Source: Butyriboletus loyo
Lineage: Eukaryota > Basidiomycota > Agaricomycetes > Boletales > Boletaceae
NCBI GenBank assembly: GCA_038093515.1
Contig: JBBPSI010000046.1
Span: 62,001-126,000 of the forward strand
Direction: 5' to 3'
Length of the DNA: 64,000 nucleotides
Below, one piece after another: positions 12,730-23,053 of the stretch; the first letter of the stretch is position 1, and each line of letters opens with the position of its first letter. The position numbers were made by a program, and so were the translations under genes. The notes below the pieces were generated by a model. It saw only the letters and a list, made by a program, of their open reading frames with translations, did no database searches and was not told the origin of the DNA.

Positions 12730-15365
12730 ATGCAGTTATTACCCCCCGGACTGGTCGCGCTGGTGCGGCTTCTCCCTCGACTGTTCTTTGCACCAGCAAC
12801 GGTGTACATCACTCTCCAAGTATACAAAGCTCTCCTTGGAAAGCCTGCATCACAATGGCTACGCGTACCAGCGTACCTTTTGTCATTACCAGCCACATTT
12901 GCGGCAAGCGTTATGTATGCTCGGATCAGAGAGCGCCGACAAGCGGCACGTCTGGGGGCAGTTATTCCCCAGAGCATCAATTACCGCTGGCCCGGCGCGC
13001 TGGACAAGCTGTCAGACCTCTTGCGTAACTTCACTGATGGCTATCTAGGCAAGCTTGATATTTTCCAACGCGGATATGTTGACCCCTAAAAATCTTAGCT
13101 GAATATATGCAGAGCGAATGCGAAGAAATTGGGGATACGCTCAATTTTTATCTGTTATATGAAAATAGGGTGAGTCTTTCTTTGGTCGTTGCGCAAACGT
13201 TAGATACGAGCCGAGTGATTCGTGTAGATATTCACGACGGAGCCCGAGTATGTCAAGGTGGGCCGCATCCTGATCGATTTCTTTCGGCTACGTAACGTGT
13301 GTCGCAAATCTAGGCGATTCTTTCGACGCAATTTCCTTCTTTCGTCAAAGGTTCGGTTGCACATGAAAGTTCTACCAGATCCTCTGATACACTAAAAAAA
13401 CCCTTGCCCTTGCATAGGCCCCATCTTATATGACCAACTCAATTCTCTTTTAGGGACTGGCGTTTTCAATTCTGATGGTGGGTGTCGTTCTAAACAGACA
13501 TGGTGTCTCATGGACTCATTATTTGCCAGGCGACATCTGGAAGTATGCACAACACACGTCGACTTGGTCTTCTGTCGCGTGCTAACAGACACCTACCAGA
13601 TTTCATCGCATGATGACTCGTCCGTTCTTCAGCAGGAATCGCATCAGCGACTTTGACAACTTTGAAAAACATGCCGAAGACGCAATCCACCAAATGAGGA
13701 TCCGCCTCCGTGAAGGATATCCCGTCGACTTTCAAGACGTGGCGTCGCGTTTTTCCCTCGATTCGGCGTCCGAGTTTCTCCTCGGGAAAGACGTCCAGTC
13801 TCTCTCGGCAGGCATCGTGTATCCACCATCGTCCCCATTGTCCAAGGACACTACGTTTCTGAATCACCCTGCCAATCGGTTCGCCCGCGCGTTCACGGAA
13901 TCCCAGATCTCCACAGCTTATCGTGTCAACTACGGCTCATCCTGGCGCTTCGCTGAGTTTTGGCAAGATCAGGTCCAGAATTACATGAAGGTCTGCTATG
14001 AATTCATCAATCCCATAATTGCGGATACGCTTGCGAAGAAGCACGAACAAACGCGTCTAGATCTTGATGCCAAGAACGACACGGGGGAGGTCAAGGAGGG
14101 AGCGACGCTCTTGGAGCATCTGGTGAATTACACCGAAGGTCGTGATGTTCATTTTGCAGAGCAGGGCTTGATGTATTGATGTACTTCTCAGATGAAGCGG
14201 TCATCAGGGACGAGACGATGAACATCATGATCGCTGGCAGGGATACGGCGAGTCGATTCCGCGGCATGACCTGGTGAATCTCGTCTTGACCATTTACCAC
14301 TCACAGACTGCGGCAACCCTGACGTTTGCTGTTTATATGCTGTCTCAGCATGCTGATGTTCTATGCCGTTTGCGAGAGGAAATCATTGCCAAAGTCGGTA
14401 TGTCTAGCCGACCGACGCACGAGGACATGAGGGACATGAAATATTTGAAGGCGTTTATTAATGGTGCGTGAATTGCGATCGCCTCACAAATGTGTATGCT
14501 GATCTAGAACCACTTTATCAGAGGTTCTTCGACTATATCCACCTGTGTAAGTCATTGTTTCCTCGAAAAAATGATTGATTCTGAGATCGTGCAGACCGTT
14601 TAATGTCAGGTACGATACGGGTCGTTTATTCCTGCCGCATTCCCTGATTATCCGACAGGTTATCTACTGAAGCACAGGTTTGGCCAGCATTGAATGGCGG
14701 AAAACCCGTTTACATACCGCCGCATACGACGTGAGCCCAACTGAACCCTCCATCCCCGTTCTATCTTACCCGGATTTGTAGTACCTTGTACTGTGTCTTC
14801 CTGATGCACCGAAGAAAAGATTTGTGGGGTCCCGATGGTGAGGTCCCGATAGAGACGATGGCCAGCATCGCACCATCTGACCCTCCTTTTGCTTTTTTTT
14901 CCCCCAGCGGACCTCTTTGACCCAGATCGGTTCTTGGATGCACGTCTCCACAAGTACCTGACGCCTAATCCGTTCATATTCTTGCCTTTCAACGCCGGTC
15001 CTCGTATTTGCCTTGGTCAACAGGTACGCCCCACTCCAAGATCCTCGCGTGTGTACGTGGCTGACTTGAAACCACGGATCTAGTTTGCGTACCACGAGGT
15101 GTCGTATTTCCTGATTCGGCTCTTGCAGTCGATGGATGGTGTGTCGCTGGACATGGACACACAACACCTTCCTCCGGCGGATTGGGCACAGGCCAAGGGA
15201 CGCAAAGCGTTTGAGAAGGTTCTATTGAGGTCGCACTTGACCATGTACGTCCAGGTACGGGGTTCTACAGCAGGTCCTTTCCAGAATTGCTGAATGTACG
15301 TATCGGGTTATGTCCATAGGATGGTCTGTGGGTGAGGATGAAGGAGGTCGACCACGTCGAATCTG
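12712..15365 (+). repeat. tandem duplication, unit 1 (P450 copy 2)
   Basis: The first unit of a direct tandem duplication covering the whole P450 gene from just before the ATG to the last exon. The two units match in exons and in most introns; for example both carry the intron segment TTTTCCAACGCGGAT near 13062 and 16222. The spacers between genes are not visibly duplicated beyond about 20 bp upstream of the start. Boundaries are approximate. Confidence 0.8.
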
Positions 15366-15370
15366 ACTAA
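12730..15370 (+). CDS. cytochrome P450, CYP63-like, array copy 2
   Basis: The same family and gene structure as copy 1. The start [20 protein letters not shown] gives a membrane-anchoring N-terminus. All catalytic signatures are intact: [13 protein letters not shown]-helix AGRDTT, ExxR as [20 protein letters not shown], and heme loop [12 protein letters not shown]. It ends in KEVDHVESD and TAA at 15368-15370. The 13 nt micro-exon encoding the DIW motif is conserved. Two introns start with GC: 13049-13098 (GCAAGC) and 14248-14306 (GCGAGT, directly after the I-helix AGRDT). The first two exons sum in frame (319 + 71 nt), and the rest was followed by translation. This copy looks fully functional. 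It is nearly identical to copy 3, introns included. Confidence 0.92.
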
Positions 15371-15895
15371 CGGTTGCCGCTCTGTCATTCCTCTAAAACG
15401 AGCGTTAACAAGCAGCACTGAATGCGTCGTTGCTCGACGATTGTGGCTTGTCCTCAGACCTGGCAAGAAATGAGAGCTACTGGCGCTGTCATACTTGTTG
15501 ACATATGTTTGTGCTTCATTTACGGCGTGGTCGGCCATTAGATAGAATGTATGAATTTGGCCAAATTCAATGTCGTCATTGATTCTCCGACCCATCATCC
15601 AATCAGAACCTGCGATAGAGTATTCAAGCGATAACGTTACGCCAATGCGTTTCCAGATTTGAACGATACGGTTCCTGCTGGCCATCAGTGAAACGGTCGG
15701 AACCACCAGTTAGCTGTCTGTAGCACTCGGCTACACTCGGTTAGCATCGGAAACCAGCAACTGTTTTACTGATGGCCAGGGCGTTTTAAACCTGAACGAC
15801 ACTCCCCCTCACCAGCGCCATCATCGAACGGGTCGCAGGTACTCCAGTCCTAACAGTCTCCTAACAAACAATTCTGTCCTCTTCAGATTCCGTCG
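15371..15895. other. spacer between P450 copies 2 and 3
   Basis: 525 bp without a supported gene. It contains a short imperfect direct repeat (GTAGCACTCGGCTACACTCGG, near 15719-15740). The end of the stretch (TCCTCTTCAGATTCCGTCG, before 15896) matches the copy 2 upstream end with a few changes. Confidence 0.4.
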
Positions 15896-18512
15896 ATGCA
15901 GTTACCCCCCGGACTGGTCGCGCTGGTGCGGCTTCTCCCCCGACTGTTTTTTGCGCCAGCAACGGTGTACATCGCTCTCCAAGCTTCCGAAGCTCTCCTT
16001 GGAAAGCCTGTATCACAATGGCTATGCGTACCAGCGTACCTTTTATCATTACCAGCCACATTTGCGGCAAGCGTTATGTATGCTCGGATCAGAGAGCGCC
16101 GACAAGCGGCACGTCTGGGGGCGGTTATTCCCCAGAGCATCAATTACCGCTGGCCCGGCGCGCTGGACAAGCTATCGGCGCTCGTGCGCAACTTCACTGA
16201 CGGCTATCTAGGCAAGCTTAACATTTTCCAACGCGGATGTGTTGACCCCTAAAAAAATCTTAGTTGAATACATAGGGAGTGAATTCGAAGGAATTGGGAA
16301 CACGTTCAATCTTTATCTGTTGTATGAAAATAGGGCAAGTTCTGCTTTGGTCGTTTCCCAAACGTTTGACACGACTGGTCTGTGTAGATATTCACGACGG
16401 AGCCCGAGTATGTCAAGGTGGGCCGCCTCCTGATCGATTTCCCTCAGCAATGTAACGTGTGTCGCAAATCCAGGTGATTCTTTCGACGCAGTTTCCTTCG
16501 TTCATCAAAGGTTGGGCTGTACACGAAAGTTCTACCAGATCCTCTGATACGCTAAAAAAACCTTGCATAGGCCCCGTCTTACATGACCAATTCAATTCGC
16601 TTTTAGGGACGGGCATTTTCAATTCTGATGGTAAGCATCGTTCTAAGCAGACATGGTGTCCCATGGACTCATTGTTTGCCAGGCGACATTTGGAAGTATG
16701 CACAACACACGTCGACTTGGTCTTCTATCGTGTGCTAACAGACACCTGCCAGATTTCATCGCACGATGACCCGTCCGTTCTTCAGCAGAGATCGCATCAG
16801 CGACTTTGACATCTTTGAGAAACATGCCGAAGACGCAATCCACCAAATGAGGATCCGCCTCCGTGAAGGATACCCCGTCAACTTTCAAGACGTGGCGTCG
16901 CGTTTTTCCCTCGATTCGGCGTCCGAGTTTCTCCTCGGGAAAGACGTCCAGTCTCTCTCGGTAGGCATCGTGTATCCACCATCGTCCCCACTGTCCAAGG
17001 ACGCTACATCTCTGAACCACCCTGCCAATCGGTTCTCCCACGCGTTCACGCAATGCCAGATCGCCACAGCTTATCGGGCCAACTACGGCTCATCCTGGCG
17101 CTTCGCTGAGTTTTGGCAAGATCAGGTCCAGAATCACATGAAGGTCTGCTATGAATTCATTAACCCAATAATTGCGGATGCGCTTGCGAAGAAGCACGAA
17201 CAAACTCGTCTGGGTCTTGATGTCAAGGACGCCACGGGGGAGGTCAAGGAGGGAGCGACATTCTTGGAGCATCTGGTGAATTACACCGAAGGTCGTGATG
17301 TTCATTTTGCAGAGCAGGGCTTGATGTATTGATGTACTCCTCAGATGAAGTGGTTATCAGGGACGAAACGATGAACATCATGATCGCTGGCAAGGATTCG
17401 GTGAGTCGATTCCGCGGTACGACCTGGTGAATATCGTCGTGACTACTTATCACTCACAGACCGCGGCAACTCTAACATTTGCTGTTTATATGCTGTCTCA
17501 GCATGCTGATGTTCTATGCCGTTTGCGAGAGGAAATCATTGCCAAAGTCGGCATATCTGGCCGACCGACGCACGAGGACATGAGGGACATGAAATATTTG
17601 AAGGCATTTATTAATGGTGCGCGACTCGCGATCGCCTCACAAATGTGTATACTGATTTGGAGCCACCGGCGTGTCAGAGGTTCTTCGACTATATCCACCT
17701 ATGTAAGTATTTTCTCGCGGACCGAATGATTGATTCTGAAATCGTGTAGCCCCATTAATGTCAGGTACGACATAGTCTGCCCATTCCCACCACTTGCCCT
17801 GATCTCCCAGCAGGTTATCTGCTGAAGCACAGGCTTGGCCGGCATTGCATGGCGGAAAGCCCATTTATATACCTCGGCATACGCAGTAAGCCCAATGGAT
17901 ACCCCTGTCCCCGTTCCATCTTACCCGAATTTGTAGGATTGTGTACTGTGTTTTCCTGATGCACCGAAGAAAAGACCTGTGGGGTCCCGATGGTGAGGTC
18001 CTAAGGAAGAACGACCAACATCGCACCATCTGACCCTCCTTTTACTTTTTTTTTCCCCCAGCGGACCTCTTTGACCCAGATCGGTTCTTGGATGCACGTC
18101 TCCACAAATACCTGACCCCCAATCCGTTCATCTTTTTGCCTTTCAACGCCGGTCCTCGTATTTGCCCTGGTCAACAGGTACGGCCCCACTCCAAGATCCT
18201 CACGGGTCGTGTGTGTTTGCTGACTTGGAACCACGGATCTAGTTTGCGTACCACGAGGTGTCGTATTTCCTGATTCGGCTCTTGCAGTCGATGGATGGTG
18301 TGTCGCTGGACATGGACACACAACACCTTCCTCCGGCGGATTGGGCACAGGCCAAGGGACGCAAAGCGTTTGAGAAGGTTCTGTTGAGGTCGCACTTGAG
18401 TTTGTATGTCCAGGTACGGTCTGTGGCACGTCCTTGTCGCGATCGCTAAACGTACGTATGTTCATAGGATGGTCTATGGGTGAGGATGAAGGAGGTCGAC
18501 CCCGTCGAATTT
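15878..18512 (+). repeat. tandem duplication, unit 2 (P450 copy 3)
   Basis: The second unit of the direct duplication, in the same orientation as unit 1 and about 3.17 kb downstream (start codon to start codon). Differences are scattered substitutions and a few small indels in introns, which suggests a recent event without gross rearrangement. Confidence 0.8.
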
Positions 18513-18518
18513 TACTAA
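15896..18518 (+). CDS. cytochrome P450, CYP63-like, array copy 3 with altered I-helix
   Basis: The sister of copy 2, starting [19 protein letters not shown] (one Leu shorter) and ending KEVDPVEFY with TAA at 18516-18518. The frame and splice sites are intact. Several constrained positions have changed relative to copies 1 and 2. The oxygen-activation motif AGRDT is AGKDS (codons at 17386-17400), so the Thr of the family proton relay is Ser. The conserved PPVPFN is PPIPIN. The heme loop reads [12 protein letters not shown], with Pro for Leu, a residue common in other P450 families. The heme-ligand Cys and ExxR (EVLR) remain. Introns at 16212-16263 and 16335-16387 use GC donors; the intron after the I-helix has reverted to GTGAGT, unlike copy 2. 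The enzyme may have altered or reduced activity; there is no stop or frameshift. Confidence 0.9.
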
Positions 18519-18709
18519 CGTTTTCTGCTACATCCATCCGTGGTTGGCATCTCATATGTTCACCACCTCTCTGTCGTACTGTCACTCCGAATGAGAGTTT
18601 ACAAACCGTCCTTTAGAAGTTGCTCAAACGATTAAGTATGAGTGTAGGTAGATTACCGCTAGAGCTCCCCGTCCTCGCAAATGCAATCCGATAGTTCCGT
18701 CTCCCGCAT

Positions 18710-19905
18710 CTATGCCATCCCATTCTGCTGTGCCTGGGGATTCCATGGACCGGCGTCGCTCAACGAGCAACCACCGACGCATTGACACAACCCACCAAAC
18801 TCGACGGGTAGATTCCCTGCCGGAATCTGCGACAACAGCTTTTCCTTGACGCCCCCGCCGCCCACGATATCGATCTTTGCCACCGTCACCTCATCCAACC
18901 AAGGCTTGATGATAGACCACACGCTCGTAAACGCCCAAGGCGCATTGATGATATAAAACTTGCCCATACACTCCGGGTACCGATCCTGACCGATCTGAGC
19001 CGCCTGAAAGACGTAGTCCTTGACGCGAAAAAAGGAGGTGATGCTGACGCCTGCGAGATCCATGATGGTGCACGACGTTTCGACGGGGTGGCCGACTGCC
19101 TCGGAGCATGCTGGGAGACGTTCGGTGAGGAATTTTTCGTATTCGAGGACGAAGCGCCGGAGTTGGCGGTCTTGGGTCGTGATTTCGTTGAGTGCGTTGA
19201 CGTCGATCTTGCCGAGACGTTGGATGTAGACGGGTCGACCGTCCTGGAGGGAGGGGGAGATGCGGGGGGCAACGATGGACGTGAGTGAGCGCGGCGAAAC
19301 GTTGGGAGGGTCGAGGTCGGGGTTGACCGAACGTACCTTGTCCATCTTGTGATAGTACTGGGGGTAATACTTGTCGACCTCTTTCTTTTCCGTGAATTCA
19401 AAGTTCCTAGAGGGGGTGTCGTCGGTAGTTGGATCGAGGACGAAAAAAGTGTGGGTTAGATGCTTCGAAGAGGCTGGGACGCGACCTACTCTACGATCTC
19501 TTCGACGTTGAAGTCTTTCCTCCATTGTTCGGCGGATAATAACATTGTTTTCGTCTTGGCGACGTCAAATTTGCGTGCGCGTAGGAATCTGTGTAACATT
19601 GGGAGGGGAAAGTGAGCGATCGGCCTTTTTCGACTCGCGTGCACAGAACGTCGTTCATCGACATCGATCGCAACATGTACGAATGTGAGGGTGCACGGAA
19701 CCCAACGGACGTACCTGAGGAGGGTAGCGTCGTCCATCCTCTCTGGCACGAAATGACCCCCCGCCACGAGTTGTTGCCTGAGGGTGTTGAGGGCGTGTTG
19801 TTGGCCGGGCGTGAGGTTACCGATTCGACCTGGCAAAGGTTTGTAGTTGGGGTCGGTGATGCCCTGGGGGAGGGGGCTGACGCTGGCGGGTTCTAGGAGG
19901 GACAT
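18710..19905 (-). CDS. SEC14: Sec14-type phosphatidylinositol/phosphatidylcholine transfer protein
   Basis: Sec14 senses and exchanges phosphatidylinositol and phosphatidylcholine at Golgi membranes and is needed for secretory vesicle formation. The order matches the yeast protein: LPGRIGNLTPGQQHALNTLR, then DDATLLRFLRARKFDVAKTK (CRAL-TRIO N-terminal helices), then the lipid-binding domain with YYPQYYHKMDK, DGRPVYIQRLG, LPACSEAVGHPVETSCTIMD, YPECMGKFYIINAPWAF and IPAGNLPVEFGG. The start is the ATG at 19903-19905. An intron falls between LLR and FLRARKF and another after HKMDK; at least one more lies before NFEFTEKKEVDKYYP. The stop is the TAG at 18710-18712. The C-terminal tail after the lipid-binding domain is short, ending QQNGMA. 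Confidence 0.94.
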
Positions 19906-20305
19906 GGTCGTTGGTGGAGAGATCGAAATGTGCAGAAAGAGCCGGCGAAAGCGTATTTGAAACTCCTCAGCCACGAGCTCGGGCCTCCAACGAATATACA
20001 TAATCGCATCATTATATCCAGAGCCCAAATTCACGAGTTGAGTCGTGGATCTAATGCGATGGGGCTCGGGCTGTCCATCTACTACTAGTACACGATGCGG
20101 CTCGTCGAATAATATACAAACGTCTGAGAACAACGCAGGTTGAAATGCAACGAGCGAACATGCAGGAAATGCGACCAAAACGAATGGACCGGACACGTGT
20201 GTTTTTCTGGCATACATTTTCGTAAACGCAAGCGACCGAGGAAACGCAGAGTATTACACTTTGAGGGCGTGCTTATCGTCGGAGAACAGGTGATGGCATG
20301 GCGTA
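19906..20305. other. spacer, NEP1 3' end / SEC14 promoter
   Basis: 400 bp between the NEP1 stop and the SEC14 start, both genes on the minus strand. No gene or repeat is seen. It must hold the NEP1 3' end and the SEC14 promoter. Confidence 0.5.
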
Positions 20306-21638
20306 TTACACAATGTCCCAGAGTTCCTCGAGAGCACAACAGAACTTGAGAGAAATGGGCATCGGTGTCGTGCCAGTCGGAATGGAGCCAACGTACCTTG
20401 CCACATGCAACCGATGCGCTCAATGGATACTCACTGATACTGATCTTTTCATCAACGATGTGATCGGCAAAGTCATCCCGACCACGAGCCATCGCACCGA
20501 CAAAGACAGCAACGGAGTGCGTCTCTGGGAGCGTGGGCAAGTATTTTGACAATCTGACGGACTGGGCATCGCCAGATAATGCTAGGGAGTGTCAGCGATG
20601 TATCGGCCGACGCCACACGGACTGGACTTGCTTAGTTTAATGGTGTTGACAGGGAGATGGTCGGTAACAGGGTTCTGGGTCTAATTTAAGCGGGGGAAAA
20701 ATCCTACACGGCCGAGATGATTACCTTGATCACTTTAAGCAATTTTTCGGGACCGTTGACACCTCGAATAGAGAGTTTGTGGAGAAGTTGAACTGAGACG
20801 GAATTAGCACAGAAAGTACGAAGCGAGTGCGATTCCGTACCCATCAAGCCGCTAAATCGCTTGAAAGTGCGTGGTATTCTCACATGAGGGTTGACTTCGA
20901 TGAGAACACCTTTTGCGGTGTGAATGTATACCTGAAGTAAGCCCGCCTTGTTGAGAGGCGAATCGAGCAGTGTCAACAGACACTAGAGACGGCGAGGTTA
21001 GACGGAGAGCGTGCAAACATGAGGTGGACTACCTGATGTGTGATATCTGGACGAGCATCGGCAATGTCCCTGCCAGTCTTGGCGAGGATGCCTTGATGAT
21101 CATCGCAGTTCAAGAGCGTGTACTTGACTTCGCCTTCTCTACCGCCCTTTCCCTTCCCACCACTGGTAACCCTGTACGCCTCCAAGCAAGCTTGCTCCAA
21201 AATAACAAAGAGTCTTCGCTGGGAAGATGCCACGCCACCCTTGGGTACGTGTGCCTGGATGGGCAGCATGGACGGGTTCGCAGGTCTCGGTAACGGGTTG
21301 TTGGACGCCATCTTCCGTATCTTGGATGAAGGGAGAGGACGAGTTGGACGTTGTGGGCTGGGATGGTGTTGAACGATGTGTGTGTTGTTCTCGGCAGGGA
21401 GATCCGCTTGATCAATCTGCATCGTCTCCTTCTCGGAACGATCCGAATCGGAAGTCGAGCTGGCTCTCCGACGTCGCTGGAGTCGCTCGTCAACGGGAGT
21501 AGATTTTGGGCGAGGTGGAGGTGTCAGTTCGGCGTCCGTGTCGTCCTCGGGCTTGAACGACCTCACGCGATCTAATGCTGGGGACGCGGTGGAACCAGAG
21601 TGACGACGACGACGAACGGGAACGATGTTGGACGACAT
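20306..21638 (-). CDS. EMG1: 18S rRNA pseudouridine-N1-methyltransferase NEP1/EMG1
   Basis: NEP1 methylates the hypermodified pseudouridine of 18S rRNA in the nucleolus and is required for 40S subunit assembly. The SPOUT-fold core reads [75 protein letters not shown], the [18 protein letters not shown] loop near the SAM site, [15 protein letters not shown], and the C-terminal [12 protein letters not shown]. The last exon sits after TCTCAAG and ends in TAA at 20306-20308. About 120 residues precede the core; they are rich in Arg, Ser, Pro and Asp and start [16 protein letters not shown]. This is a longer N-terminal extension than in the yeast enzyme and is probably disordered or nucleolus-targeting. 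Confidence 0.94.
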
Positions 21639-22216
21639 GATTGCGCTACGACGACAAGAAAGAAAGAAAAAAAGAAAAGGGGATACAAAGAGTGACGAGG
21701 AGTGGAACAGAAAGCGATAAATTTAAGATATGAGCGGACCAGGTGTGGGTCCACTCTGAAATTTTCCCAAGTTTCATCTCACACAATCAGAGACAAATAT
21801 CAGCATCCCCCACACAGTCCATTACGTCCCGGAAATCGCCCACCAGACGACGATAAAACGTTCCATCGCTCATACACGATATGAACCCGGCAATGTACAA
21901 CACGGCGGGATCGATAATCAAAGAACCACACCCAACGAAGCAAGAAGCGATCAGAATCAAGGACATCGTACCCGGTCTTGTGTAGCGAGACGTAAAAGGG
22001 GGTCAGAGAACATCGACTCGCTCCAGCTCCTAGCAAGCGTCGAGACAGTGTCTTCCAAAAATCGCGAAACTACACGGACCCAATAGGAATCAAGACGCTG
22101 ATCCGTCTGATTTTTCTCGCCGTAAGACCGACCCTTGAATGCAACTAAGACGGAGAACTGATGCAAAATGAATTGCCACCCTATCAAGTTCAATACCGCG
22201 ATAGGACTGCGCCAAT
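21639..22216. other. spacer, CGI121 / NEP1
   Basis: 578 bp between two minus-strand genes. I see no supported gene. Open frames at 21800-22036 and 21957-22193 (minus) are in different frames, lack features and are not accepted. The segment next to 21639 is CT-rich on the minus strand (AAGAAAGAAAGAAAAAAAG on plus, 21657-21676), consistent with a core promoter for NEP1. Confidence 0.4.
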
Positions 22217-22979
22217 CTAGGCCATGATGCTTTTCATTGCGACAGAGCTTATAACGAGGTTGTCGATAAGCGCTCTTTCCTCCGGACTACACCCTGTAAA
22301 GCCTTTGAACGCCGGTTCCTGGTCTAGCTTGTAATGCTGATGGGCCACCGCCGTGAGGCTCAAGGGACAATACAAAGAGCGTCACTCGCCTTGATCACCG
22401 TCTCCCAGTCCGTTATCTGAGTAACATTTGCTAGGAGGTCCAACTCCCCATCGACAACGTTGCGCATCCTTTCCAGGACGTCTTCTCTCTCCCAGGAAGC
22501 GATATGCATGACAACGAGATCTGTCATGCCGTCCGAGACACCATACCGCTTGATCGCCTCAGTGATCTAGCAAGAACATCACACGTGTGTTTCGCGGGGT
22601 GGATACAGAATCACGTACATTATTACTTGGGCTGAGATTCCAGATGACCTCGGAATGGAACGTCCTTGTCCGCATGGTCTTCTCCGACTCAGCAAAGAGC
22701 GCCTGAACGGCAGCGGTCTGGAGATGCAGAGAACTGGTGATCTGAAGTGACATCGATGAGTACCGAGCCGGGGAACACGACGAGCGCACCGACCAGTTTG
22801 GCGTTGATGAATGCGAAGTTGACCGCATCGCGTTCCTTCTCGCCCTCTGGACCGTCCATCGTCGCCGCCTTGACGATGCGCCCTCGAATAGCGCCCGCAT
22901 TCTTGACGTGCTTGAACCTGGCGGTGTAGACGACGGGATAGATGAACTCGGGGCAACGATAGACTTCGAGTAGCTCCAT
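22217..22979 (-). CDS. CGI121: EKC/KEOPS complex subunit CGI121
   Basis: CGI121 binds the Bud32 kinase in KEOPS, which makes the t6A modification on ANN-decoding tRNAs and affects telomeres. The protein starts MELLEVYRCPEFIYPVVYTA at 22979. It continues with VKNAGAIRGRIVKAATMDG, DAVNFAFINAKL, ITSSLHLQTAAVQAL, RTRTFHSEVIWNLSPSNN, ITEAIKRYGVSD, and ends LVISSVAMKSIMA with TAG at 22217-22219; this is the family order throughout. Introns follow INAKL, SPSNN and DWETVIK. The last begins GCGAGTGA, a GC-AG intron. CGI121 starts only 74 bp from the divergent disulfide isomerase gene. Confidence 0.93.
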
Positions 22980-23053
22980 TTGACGGTTCTGATCTAAGCG
23001 AGCCTTTTTATGACCACACCGACGATTATTTAATTTTCATCTTCCAAACTGTC
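22980..23053. promoter_or_regulatory. 74 bp bidirectional promoter, CGI121 / PDI
   Basis: The start codons of two divergent genes are separated by 74 bp. The spacer has an AT-rich core, GATTATTTAATTTTCATC, near 23025-23042. Both 5' untranslated regions and any shared elements must fit here or overlap the opposite gene. Confidence 0.6.

Noticed and set aside
19020..19290. Plus-strand frames in SEC14
   Set aside because: Antisense to a well-conserved lipid-transfer domain.
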